Below, piece after piece: positions 56,631-64,000 of a DNA stretch of 64,000 nt; position 1 is the stretch's first letter; every line of letters begins with the position of its first letter. The stretch comes from Arthrobacter glacialis (GTDB lineage Bacteria > Actinomycetota > Actinomycetes > Actinomycetales > Micrococcaceae), in NCBI RefSeq assembly GCF_002909445.1, contig NZ_PPXC01000013.1:58244-122243 (forward strand), written 5' to 3'. A model generated the notes under the pieces. That model was not told the DNA's origin. It searched no databases and was given only the letters and a program-made list of their open reading frames with translations. The translations under genes were made by a program, and so were the position numbers.

Positions 56631-58772
56631 ATGATGGTTATCGGATCCCGGCAGGCAACCTTGCCTGTCCCTGGTCTTGGACCCCTAGCCGAGACAAGCC
56701 AGCTACCCCCACGGAATCATGAGTGGAAGATTTGGGCTGTCGTGATCCCTGCGACGGCCGCGCTTACATTCTGTTTGGGCCTAGCCATGGACAGAGTCCT
56801 GCTGGGCGTTGCCGCTGCAGTGGTCCTACTCATCGCGAGCGCTGCAGTTATTGCCTTCGGCATTAGGGACCAGCGGCGGGGAGAAATTATCGACAACACC
56901 CTTGAGGCTGTTGCACCCATGCTGGGGGTTCGGAAGCTTTCACGTGCCCTTCTGCGAGTGAGTCGTTGGAAGAACGGTTGGGTGGGTACGCCGGGGAGGG
57001 CCAAGCTTCGATATGCCAATCAGGTCAACGGGCGGGATCCGAAGTGGGTTGGTGGTGTCCTGGAGGTTCTGGATCGAAACCTGGGGGGCCACTATCAAGT
57101 TAAGGGCCACAACCATCGGACCAAGCTGCTTGTCTTGGCCCTGGATGAGACGCCGGCGAAGGAGGAGGTTCTTCCTAGTGAGCAGGTGCAGCGCGTCCTT
57201 GCTGTCGTGAAGGAGTTGTTGGGTGAAAGTGCGACGGTGGAATGTGAGGAGGACGGCGACGAAATCAAGAACGTCACGGTTACTCATAAGCAGGGTATTC
57301 ACATGGCCATGGTTGGGCGCCGGCAACGAGTTGAGAAGGTCATTAGCGCCAGGATGCATGGGCGTTGGGTCGCTCACTGGGATCTTCAAAATGACATCGT
57401 TAGATTCACCCAGCGCCCTGAATTGCCAACTCTGGTTTACCCCATCTATGAAGATGTGGACCGCACGGATGCGCACGCCTCCTACCTGAAGCTCAAGCTG
57501 CCGTATGGGGTGGATGAAAACGGCAACATCATTTTCTGGCAGCCGGCGCTCAATCCTCACATGCTCGTAGTGGGAGGCACCGGCACTGGTAAGACAGTGG
57601 TCGAGCACGGCTTCCTGGAACAGATTGCCCGTCAGGGTTACCGCATCTGGGTGATCGATGGAAAGAGAATCGAATTCGTCGGTTTTCGGGGGTACCCCAA
57701 TGTCGAGCTGGTGGCTTCGCGGGTTGAGCACCAGGTGCGAATGATCATTGCGGCTCATGAACTGATGGAGGAGCGCTACACCCTGATTGAAGCGGGCAAA
57801 GCAACCCTGAAGGATTTTGACCCCCTCTTCTTGATCATTGACGAGTACGCCACTCTGAAGGCCCGCATTGTGCGCTGGTACAAGACGGTCAAGCAAAAGG
57901 GTGATCCCACACAACCGCCGATTTTGGAATTGATTGAGGACTTGGCTCGGCTTGCCCGCAGCGCCAAGATTCACATGATTCTGGGTCTTCAGCGTCCCGA
58001 TGTTTCATTCCTTGGCGGTGAAATGAGGGACAACTTTGCGGCCCGCATTTCCATGGGTCGCCTCTCACCGCAAGGTGCCAACATGATGTGGGATTCATTC
58101 GCTATCGGTGTAGCCCTGCCTCGAAACGTTCGCGGCCGTGGTGTGAGTACCGATGCAGAATCAAACCCGGTCGAGATCCAAACCTTCTGGAACCCGGATC
58201 CGGCAAAGGGTGATCTTCCGGAATACCTCGAAAAGGCCCAGCCAGAAGAAACCACCTACCCACGCATGATGATCCTGGACCCGGACATTGAAGCTGACTT
58301 AGACGGCAGCACCCAGGACCCGGACTATGAACCAGGGTACCGAGACTATGCGGAGGCAAGGATTGTCCCCTTTGACGCCAGAATCGCAGATGAAATGGCT
58401 CCGACTCCACCAGCTCGAGCCGCTCACACGTCCAAAGCTCTTCCAGAGGCCAACGACGAGACAGATGACCCTGAATCCGCAGGCGAAGAAGATGCTGAGG
58501 ACTCGATGGAAAGCACAATCGGGTTGTTTGAAGGGTACCGACCGGCAACACAGGAGAAAGCCAGCTCTCTGGAGGAAGGCGACGCAGTTCTCATAGATGA
58601 AGCGCTGGGGCTGTGGGGGATCGTCACAGACGTTGAACCAGAAGACGACGACTACCTCATCCTTGACTACCGAGACATCGAAACAGGCGAAGCTGACTCC
58701 GCCTCCATCACCGCTGACACCTGGCTCCACATACGCCGACCCGATGAACAAGAAGGCAGAGGAAGAAAATGA
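56631..58772 (+). CDS. FtsK/SpoIIIE-type coupling ATPase (TcpA-like)
   Basis: This is a protein of about 713 residues. It has two N-terminal membrane helices, then an FtsK-like motor domain (Walker A VVGGTGTGKTVVEHG, Walker B PLFLIIDEYATL, and LARSAKIHMILGLQRPD before the C-terminal lobe). It is a TcpA-like coupling protein that would pump plasmid DNA through the channel. The acidic C-terminal ~130 residues form an unusual tail that ends in a SH3-like patch (GDAVLIDEALGLWGIVTDVEP). The start at 56631 follows AAAGGAG. The stop overlaps the mini-gene start (ATGA). Confidence 0.85.
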   Translation: MMVIGSRQATLPVPGLGPLAETSQLPPRNHEWKIWAVVIPATAALTFCLGLAMDRVLLGVAAAVVLLIASAAVIAFGIRDQRRGEIIDNTLEAVAPMLGVRKLSRALLRVSRWKNGWVGTPGRAKLRYANQVNGRDPKWVGGVLEVLDRNLGGHYQVKGHNHRTKLLVLALDETPAKEEVLPSEQVQRVLAVVKELLGESATVECEEDGDEIKNVTVTHKQGIHMAMVGRRQRVEKVISARMHGRWVAHWDLQNDIVRFTQRPELPTLVYPIYEDVDRTDAHASYLKLKLPYGVDENGNIIFWQPALNPHMLVVGGTGTGKTVVEHGFLEQIARQGYRIWVIDGKRIEFVGFRGYPNVELVASRVEHQVRMIIAAHELMEERYTLIEAGKATLKDFDPLFLIIDEYATLKARIVRWYKTVKQKGDPTQPPILELIEDLARLARSAKIHMILGLQRPDVSFLGGEMRDNFAARISMGRLSPQGANMMWDSFAIGVALPRNVRGRGVSTDAESNPVEIQTFWNPDPAKGDLPEYLEKAQPEETTYPRMMILDPDIEADLDGSTQDPDYEPGYRDYAEARIVPFDARIADEMAPTPPARAAHTSKALPEANDETDDPESAGEEDAEDSMESTIGLFEGYRPATQEKASSLEEGDAVLIDEALGLWGIVTDVEPEDDDYLILDYRDIETGEADSASITADTWLHIRRPDEQEGRGRK

Positions 58773-59005
58773 GCAACGGCAATGAAAAGCCAGAAATTTC
58801 TGACGACAACATCATCCTGGGCCTTCAGCGTCCCGATGATTTAATCATCGGCGGCGAAATGACGGACAACTTTGAGGCCCAAATTTCCATGGGTCGCCTC
58901 TCACCCCAGGGCACCAACACGATGTGGGATCCATCCGACATCAGCGCAGACCGTGCCACAAAAAGTCCGCGGCACGGAGAACACGAAAATGGAGGAAGAA
59001 AATGA
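58769..59005 (+). CDS. Chimeric mini-gene: small-protein head fused to coupling ATPase fragment
   Basis: This 78-residue frame starts (ATGA overlap with the ATPase stop) with a near copy of the next gene's N-terminus (MSNGNEKPEISDDNI). It then continues with about 40 residues (LGLQRPD...MGRLSPQG, MWD) that copy residues of the upstream ATPase. By hand alignment 102 of 120 bases match 57978-58097. It ends GGRK like the ATPase's GRGRK. The GAGGAAGAAA site at 58759 resembles that at 58991. It may be a tandem duplication with a template switch, or a functional decoy. Translation is possible, but function is unknown. Confidence 0.55.
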   Translation: MSNGNEKPEISDDNIILGLQRPDDLIIGGEMTDNFEAQISMGRLSPQGTNTMWDPSDISADRATKSPRHGEHENGGRK

Positions 59006-59304
59006 GCAATGGCAATGAAAAGCCAGAAATTTCTGACGACAACATTCTTCTGGGGTTCATCGTCGTACTGACCATAGGGGCAGGCATCATCCCCTTCGGT
59101 GCCATGCTGTCGCCCGTTAAGGATTGGCTGGTGCAATACCAAATCCTCATTGAAGGGAACGGCATGTACCTGGAGATACCAGGAACAGGAGCAGGCCTAG
59201 ATCTCATACGTCTAGTGGCACTCGCCGCCATGGTCATCATCATCATCGCCTTGACTGTCTTGGTCATCTACAAGCGAAGGATCCGAGACCTCAACCAGCG
59301 ATAG
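59002..59304 (+). CDS. Small membrane protein after coupling ATPase
   Basis: This 100-residue protein has two hydrophobic segments (LLGFIVVLTIGAGIIPFGAML and LIRLVALAAMVIIIIALTVLVIY). GGAGGAAG precedes the ATG, and the start overlaps the mini-gene stop (ATGA). It is likely the native partner of the coupling ATPase in the transfer operon, with the mini-gene a duplication of its head. Confidence 0.65.
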   Translation: MSNGNEKPEISDDNILLGFIVVLTIGAGIIPFGAMLSPVKDWLVQYQILIEGNGMYLEIPGTGAGLDLIRLVALAAMVIIIIALTVLVIYKRRIRDLNQR

Positions 59305-59513
59305 ACAGACAGCCAACAGGAAGGGGCAGCTCCCACTGACCAGGGCTATAATGGGTACTAATGGATTGGCGTTGCGGTTGGGCCGCGAAGCTACCGGATC
59401 TCTCATCAGCTTTAGCGCAACTCGCGCTGCCTCTCCTCGTGCCCGGACGAAAGTTGCCGGTGCCAGTGAGGGCAGCTGCGGTCCGCTGACCGACATCAAT
59501 CTGGAGTATCACT

Positions 59514-60572
59514 ATGACTCTTTACAGCTGCCTGCCAACTCAGGGAAAATTCACCGTCATCGCAACTTGGCCTGGTGAGTACGCCGACTCGCACAGCGCC
59601 AAGGTCACCACGTTTACCGATTCCACTCAAGCCTCCCGACTCGCCGACGACCTAACTCGGGTCTCTGAGTCCATGTGGGATGCAGCCGCATGGCTGGATG
59701 TCTACGACGAGGCTGAAGCTCGAATCGGCACAATCATCGATACTACTCGTGGAACCAACGAGGTATCTGTCTCCGGTGAATCCTTGTTTATTGGCAACCG
59801 ACACGCACGGACCTGGACTGGAGGAGACCTGATCAACACAATCGGAGTAAGTCTGCCGCTGACCTTGAATTCGCTCACTCGAGCTCAACGTCTATCGGTC
59901 GCTGACGAACTCGCGGCCGACGCAGCGGCCCGCATTCTGTCGCTCCAGTTGTTGCCGACCGGAAATGACCCCACTGATTCCGACTCCCGCATCTGGCAGG
60001 CTGCAGAGATCACCCGAGCTACCAAGATGGGCCTGACCGGAACGCTGCCCGATAGCGCAGCCGGATGGATGGCTCAAATTTTCGACACCGATCACGGTCC
60101 AGCAGAGCGGTGGGGGGCCCGGAACCTGCTGCACCGACTCGAGCAACTGGAGGCCGCAGCGAAAACCATCAACGCACGCGGGGGCGTCGAGCTCGATCCT
60201 GTATCCGGGCTACTGAACCACCTCGTAATACCAGCAGCCCTATTCGGGGTGCACATTGACCATTCCGATCACGCCGGGACGAAAGTCAGAGACGACATCA
60301 ACCCCGCCGTGGCGAACAGCTCTCTCGCCGGTGCCTACCGCGACCAGGTAGCCAACGCAGAGTTCACAGGTGGAGACGCCGTTCTCTACATCGGTCCCGA
60401 CATAGACATGCGAAAGTTCGACCCCTGGGAACGCGATATATTCGCCAAGATCAAGATCCAGTTGAGCGGGCGGGGCCGCAGAGTCACGCTGGCAACGCTC
60501 GAGGCAACAGACACTGCCGGATTCGTAGCCGCACTTGGAAACTGGGTCACAAATACGATGTTCCGTGCCTGA
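59514..60572 (+). CDS. Hypothetical protein, 352 residues
   Basis: This soluble protein has no family I can name. It begins MTLYSCLPTQGKFTVIATWPG. The middle has a long helical stretch (ELAADAAARILSLQLL...), and the C-terminal ~100 residues (AVLYIGPDIDMRKFDPWERDIFAKIKIQLSGRGRRV) look alpha/beta. GGAG lies seven bases before the ATG. It stands alone downstream of the transfer genes and has no close neighbour in its frame. Confidence 0.55.
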   Translation: MTLYSCLPTQGKFTVIATWPGEYADSHSAKVTTFTDSTQASRLADDLTRVSESMWDAAAWLDVYDEAEARIGTIIDTTRGTNEVSVSGESLFIGNRHARTWTGGDLINTIGVSLPLTLNSLTRAQRLSVADELAADAAARILSLQLLPTGNDPTDSDSRIWQAAEITRATKMGLTGTLPDSAAGWMAQIFDTDHGPAERWGARNLLHRLEQLEAAAKTINARGGVELDPVSGLLNHLVIPAALFGVHIDHSDHAGTKVRDDINPAVANSSLAGAYRDQVANAEFTGGDAVLYIGPDIDMRKFDPWERDIFAKIKIQLSGRGRRVTLATLEATDTAGFVAALGNWVTNTMFRA

Positions 60573-61030
60573 CCAGTTGAAGCCTTGAACTCATGGGTCT
60601 GCGGTTCCTTGCAATGGCGGAGGGTTAGGACGGTTTCCTTTGGGTGTTCATTTCTTGTTTCCGTCCGGGGTTGTGGCTGGTGTTCCTTTGAGGGTTATGG
60701 CTTTATGGGGGGGTGTTTGAGCAACTGCTTGTGGTGGAGGTGTGGGACTCCTTGAGGGGGAGCGGTGTCCTGGCAGATGCGCACCCAGGGCCATGGGGCT
60801 GGCCCGTGGGTCATTGCCCTGGTGCGGGGGTGTGATGAGTGTGCACACTCGGGCTGTTGTGGCTTCGGTTCGCCTGCTTGGGTGCGCCATCGCCTCGGTC
60901 TCGCCGTCGTGGCCATCCGCACCCTTGGCCCGGTGCGCGTACCTCGGCCCGCCCCGGCACCATGGTGGGGAATCTCGTGTGCACCTCGTCCCTTGTTCCG
61001 TAAACCTTTCGCCGACGATAGGATTGTTTC
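60573..61030. other. GC-rich intergenic region
   Basis: No gene or repeat stands out over about 460 bases. A G-rich plus-strand stretch at 60600-60850 gives long open frames by composition alone, which I do not regard as coding. Confidence 0.4.
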
Positions 61031-61705
61031 ATGCCAATCAGTGTTGAAGAAGCCGCAATCCGCTTAGGCGTGACGCCGGTCAGAGTCCGTGAGCTCATCT
61101 ACGCGGGCCGCATCGATGCTCAGAAGCTGGGCCGACAATGGCTCGTAGACGAAGAGTCCCTGGCTCAAAAGGTCTGGCATAGAAGTCCAGGCAGGCCGCT
61201 GGGTTTCTATGGTGCCTTTGGGTTGGCGCTACTTCTAGAAGGCCAGGATTTCCGCGAAGTCTTCAGCATGCCGAAATCAAGCGAATCGCGCATTCGGACC
61301 ATTGCCACGCAAGTCCGGTCGGACCCGAACCCGAAATCCCGCCTTGTATCTCTAATGTCGGCCAGGGCGACATCGGTCGAGCTATCCATCAGCGGTCCCG
61401 ACCTGGCGGAACTTCGGGAAGAGCCTCGATTGTTTCTTTCAGGAGTTTCTGACCCGCGATCAGGGCTGCTCCCAGGCAACGAACTGGAAGCTTACATCGA
61501 CGTGCAGGATCTGGGCCCGGTGAAGAAGGAATGGTTCCTCCTTGAAGCTGGCCGTGGCCGCAAGGCCAACATCAAACTTCACGTCGTTCCTCACCTTCTA
61601 GTGAAGGTACCGGCCATCTTCACGGCCATGGACTTGGCCGAGCGGCCAGGGCCACGCGAACAATCCGCAGCAGAATCAATCATCAGGAGAACCCTTGCCC
61701 ATTGA
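61031..61705 (+). CDS. HTH antitoxin-like protein (AbiEi-type position)
   Basis: This 224-residue protein has an N-terminal excisionase-like helix-turn-helix (MPISVEEAAIRLGVTPVRVRELIYAGRIDAQKLGRQWLV) and then a basic middle, followed by a C-terminal domain of the AbiEi style. Its stop overlaps the toxin gene by 11 bases. It is the likely repressor and antidote of the nucleotidyltransferase downstream. The pairing follows the AbiE type IV toxin-antitoxin arrangement. Confidence 0.7.
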   Translation: MPISVEEAAIRLGVTPVRVRELIYAGRIDAQKLGRQWLVDEESLAQKVWHRSPGRPLGFYGAFGLALLLEGQDFREVFSMPKSSESRIRTIATQVRSDPNPKSRLVSLMSARATSVELSISGPDLAELREEPRLFLSGVSDPRSGLLPGNELEAYIDVQDLGPVKKEWFLLEAGRGRKANIKLHVVPHLLVKVPAIFTAMDLAERPGPREQSAAESIIRRTLAH

Positions 61706-62420
61706 ACTGCCAGTAATGCTGACCGAACAGTCGGAATCTTGGAAGGCCATTTTTGAGGTCTACGAGGCTCTGCCCCATGGGTGGATCCTTGTCGGCGGTC
61801 AGGCCGTCTACCTTCATGCGATCGAGCGCAACGCGCCGGCGCCGCGGGCGACAAAGGATGCAGATTTTGCACTGGACATCCGTGCGTATCCGCAGCATCT
61901 CAATGCATTCACCGGCACACTCAAGGATCTCGGCTTCGAATCGGCTGGAGAGTCCCTACAGGGGCACCAGCACCGTTGGCTGCGCGGGGAAGCCGTCGTC
62001 GATGTCCTTATCCCGCGCTTCATGGGAGAAGTGAGTGAAAAACGTACAGGGGTCACAGGAGGGACAACGCTGGCTGCCCCTGGGACGCAGGCTGCGCTGG
62101 ATCGCGCTGAGACAGTCGAGGTGGTTGCCGGTGAGTTTGCCGGCAAGGTGAACCGATCAACGCTGCTGGGCTCCATGATCGGCAAAGCCGCAGCCCTGAA
62201 AATCATGGACGACCCCGGCAGGATGCGGCACGTCACCGACTTCCTGACACTGGCATCAGTGATCCAGCTCAAGGATCTCCGTGGCGCCGAGTACGAGCCG
62301 TCGGCCCGCAGCCACCTGGCCAACATGCTCGGCAGTCTCGTTGTCCACCCTGAGTGGATGGCGACCGTCCCGGAAGCTGCCGATGGTGTCGAAAGGCTCC
62401 GCATGTCTCTACAGGGTTAA
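61695..62420 (+). CDS. AbiEii/AbiGii-like nucleotidyltransferase toxin
   Basis: This protein of about 241 residues has a nucleotidyltransferase core: WILVGGQAVYLHAIERNAPAPRATKDADFALDI contains the G-G/S start and the catalytic D-x-D pair, and a third acid follows in VVDVLIP. The TTG start is preceded by AGGAGAACCC. An ATG at 61716 is the alternative. In the AbiE family such toxins modify tRNA or block growth until neutralised by the HTH partner upstream. Confidence 0.75.
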   Translation: MPIELPVMLTEQSESWKAIFEVYEALPHGWILVGGQAVYLHAIERNAPAPRATKDADFALDIRAYPQHLNAFTGTLKDLGFESAGESLQGHQHRWLRGEAVVDVLIPRFMGEVSEKRTGVTGGTTLAAPGTQAALDRAETVEVVAGEFAGKVNRSTLLGSMIGKAAALKIMDDPGRMRHVTDFLTLASVIQLKDLRGAEYEPSARSHLANMLGSLVVHPEWMATVPEAADGVERLRMSLQG

Positions 62421-62653
62421 GGGCAGCAGGTTTAATCTATGTGCGATCGCCTGGTGCGACGTATTGATGGCGCCATCTCCGATTCCTGTGGAGTGCGTTG
62501 CGACGGTGAAGTCCTCTGCGACTCCTCCGACTACATACAGCTGCGAGGTAACCATCAAAGAGGCGTCTAACCAGCCATAGCAGTAGCTAGTGGTCACTAC
62601 GGATCGTGCCTGTTTGGCGGAGTTGAGGAGTTTTTGTTACTCACTGGATGGGT
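62421..62653. other. Intergenic region after the toxin gene
   Basis: No gene is seen. It is followed by a very long hairpin. Confidence 0.3.
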
Positions 62654-62730
62654 GAAGAGAGAAGCACGAAACCAAGATAGTTGAAGTATTCAAAGTGGTT
62701 GAATCTTCCTGGTTTCGTGCTTCTCTCTTC
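62654..62730 (+). repeat. Long perfect inverted repeat, 21-base arms
   Basis: Arms at 62654-62674 and 62710-62730 are exact complements (inner part CACGAAACCA/TGGTTTCGTG). The 35-base loop pairs further through AGAT/ATCT. The right arm is followed by GTTTT, so it could terminate transcription, act as a small RNA or be a transposon terminus. Confidence 0.7.
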
Positions 62731-62839
62731 GTTTTGAGGTTACAGCCTGGCGTTGGTGACTGGGGCGAGAGCTCCGGGAGAAGGTGGAGTGGTTCGTAGC
62801 TGGCTTGCTTGTGGTTTGGTTCCCTCCTGGGTGGTCGGG

Positions 62840-63055
62840 CTATTTGCGGTGGCGGGGCCCATCACCTTTGCGTTTCCTACTAGTTCTGCGTGAGTGTTTT
62901 ACATCATTGATGATCTTGCCAATGGCTGAGGTGATCACATTGGCTGTAATTCCGGTGAGGACAGGGTTGCTTGTGATGGGGGGACCGGTCAGAAGTGCTT
63001 GCACGGTGGGGAAGATACTAATGATGGCTTCTAGAGTGTCGTTGATAGAGCTCAT
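62840..63055 (-). CDS. Small hydrophobic-cationic peptide, 71 residues
   Basis: GAAGGAACG precedes the ATG at 63055. The first ~50 residues are hydrophobic and uncharged (IISIFPTVQALLTGPPITSN..., ITANVITSAIGKII), and the last ~20 are strongly basic (KHSRRTSRKRKGDGPRHRK). The amphipathic or membrane-seeking core with a cationic tail resembles a bacteriocin or a toxin-like peptide. No signal peptide cleavage site is clear. A companion of the same design lies 440 bases upstream on the same strand. Confidence 0.5.
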   Translation of the reverse strand: MSSINDTLEAIISIFPTVQALLTGPPITSNPVLTGITANVITSAIGKIINDVKHSRRTSRKRKGDGPRHRK

Positions 63056-63365
63056 GGCGTTCCTTCGAGAGTGAGATGCACGCGGTCACATGTATGTGTG
63101 CGGCAGGCTCAGCAAAGTGCTGTGCTGATCTCCTAATGCCGTGGGTTGCAATGCCCCCAGCCGAGCTGAACGTTTGGTAGATCAGGATTCCCAGGAACGT
63201 TTTTGTATGGGTGTTAGGGGTACTAAAGGGCTTTTCGGCGTTCGCCCGGATGATGAAACCGTGGATTGTTAGGAGGACGACTCTCCTGATTTAGTGGTTC
63301 GCACCTGAAATGTTGCAGCCCGGCTCGCGGCCGTCGTGGCCGCTCTCGCTGTTTTGTCCTGGTCG

Positions 63366-63393
63366 GCAGGGGGTCGAACCTCCGACCCCCTGC
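63366..63393. repeat. Perfect GC-rich hairpin
   Basis: GCAGGGGGTCG and CGACCCCCTGC pair over 11 bases with a 6-base loop. It lies between the two peptide genes and may be a terminator of the upstream peptide transcript. Confidence 0.5.
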
Positions 63394-63492
63394 AAGGTGT
63401 TGTGGCGTTGCTGCGGGCCGTTCGTTTTGTAGGTGTGCATGGGGGAACTGACCGATGTCGGTTGGTTCCCCCTTGTTGTGGTTGGGGTTGGT

Positions 63493-63684
63493 CTATTTTG
63501 TGTGGCGGCCGTGGCCTTTGCCTTGGCGGTGGCGTGCGCGGGGTTTAGTCGTCTTGCTGTGGAGGGCTTTGATGGCCTTGACGAGCAGGGTGATGAGTTG
63601 GCTGGCGTAGGGGGAGAGGGCGGTGGCGGCCGCGGCGGTGGCTGTGATGAGTTCTGCGGTGGCGGTGATGGTTTCGGTGTTCAT
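63493..63684 (-). CDS. Small hydrophobic-cationic peptide, 63 residues
   Basis: AAAGG lies before the ATG at 63684. The N-terminal ~40 residues are Thr/Ala-rich and hydrophobic (ITATAELITATAAAATALSPYASQLITLLVKAIKAL), and the tail RARHRQGKGHGRHTK is basic. It shares this design with the 71-residue peptide, but the sequences are not alike. No export machinery or immunity gene is recognised in the window. Confidence 0.5.
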   Translation of the reverse strand: MNTETITATAELITATAAAATALSPYASQLITLLVKAIKALHSKTTKPRARHRQGKGHGRHTK

Positions 63685-64000
63685 GGTTGGCCTTTCATTG
63701 GTGTGCGGGGTTGGTGATGGACAGGCTGGCGGCTTCAGTTGCATCTGCTTCTACTGGTTGACATGCGTAGGTTTTGCTTGTTCGTCTGTTGGTGCGATTT
63801 GGTGGGTGAAGTACAGTGCGGTGCAGGCTTTTTCTTTCGGGGCTGGTAGTGGTTTCTATGCGTCCAATGCGGTGACGGGTGTCGGTGTGGAGTGAAGCTG
63901 TGGGTGCCATGTCGTCACCGGCCCTGGTGTGTTTGCTGGTTTGGTGGGGTTTTTGGGGTGTTTCCTTTGTCTGTTCCCTCCCTGGTTATTTCTTTGGTTC
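63685..64000. other. Right edge of window, no gene recognised
   Basis: The stretch is G/T-rich on the plus strand and has open frames by composition only. I see no ribosome-binding site paired with a credible start and no repeat of note. Confidence 0.35.

Noticed and set aside
56940-57974. 344-codon minus-strand frame opposite the coupling ATPase
   Set aside because: It overlaps the conserved motor domain and shows no known pattern.
60600-61000. Long frames in the G-rich region before the AbiE pair
   Set aside because: Open by base composition on both strands, with no ribosome-binding site or conserved pattern.
1-64000. CRISPR arrays, tRNA and rRNA genes
   Set aside because: No spaced short-repeat array, cloverleaf or rRNA-like stretch was found on reading. 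The only regular repeats are the RepA iterons.

Overview
The window reads as a stretch of a large, probably self-transmissible plasmid from a high-GC Gram-positive bacterium of the Arthrobacter/Micrococcaceae type. This is an inference from gene content: an iteron-regulated RepA-type initiator, a ParA partition locus, a Gram-positive (Tcp-like) conjugation apparatus, an actinobacterial Tad pilus locus, an LGFP-repeat surface protein and an actinobacterial MprF-like enzyme. No rRNA, tRNA or CRISPR array was seen. No relaxase was recognised, so either it lies outside the window or transfer works differently.

Layout. (1) 1-11.6 kb, envelope/stress island: an ABC exporter (two permeases and an ATPase), a membrane-anchored esterase, a small secreted protein, a convergent two-component system, a PAP2 phosphatase, an MprF-like aminoacyl-phospholipid synthase and a secreted LGFP/SGNH protein. 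A shared CCTGAGA-type motif upstream of three of these transcription units suggests the response regulator controls them. (2) 11.8-21.3 kb, accessory block: small genes of mostly unknown function. Four transcription units start at promoters that carry the same palindrome, GTTGTCAGATCAAC, over the predicted start site. One gene encodes a protein with two helix-turn-helix units (a candidate repressor). Another encodes a 540-residue protein whose motif order resembles a highly divergent family B DNA polymerase palm. (3) 21.3-35.6 kb, minus strand: a complete Tad/Flp pilus locus (SAF protein, TadZ-like, TadA, TadB, TadC, Flp pilin, three TadE-like proteins, lipoprotein, secreted protein, prepilin peptidase). 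It also contains a LysM/BTAD membrane protein and an AAA ATPase with its own palindromic control region. (4) 35.6-41.9 kb, maintenance: a winged-helix regulator, a ribbon-helix-helix-like regulator with CTAG operators, a replication-associated protein, ParA with a centromere-binding partner, RepA, four 19-bp iterons and a 16-bp-arm hairpin. (5) 42.2-59.3 kb, conjugation: TcpC-, TcpD-, TcpE-, VirB4-, VirB6- and peptidoglycan-hydrolase-type proteins, then an FtsK-like coupling ATPase. A 4.6-kb cargo block (three GNAT acetyltransferases, TetR regulator, AFG1/ZapE-like ATPase), edged by imperfect direct repeats, separates the channel genes from the coupling ATPase. (6) 59.5-64 kb: an orphan gene, an AbiE-like toxin-antitoxin pair, a long hairpin and two small hydrophobic-cationic peptides.

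The most unusual observations are the shared-operator regulon at 12.2-21.3 kb with its polymerase-like protein, a chimeric mini-gene made from a fragment of the coupling ATPase fused to the head of the next gene (58.77-59.0 kb), and the paired small cationic peptides at the right end. All functional calls come from reading sequence by eye and were not checked by database search.
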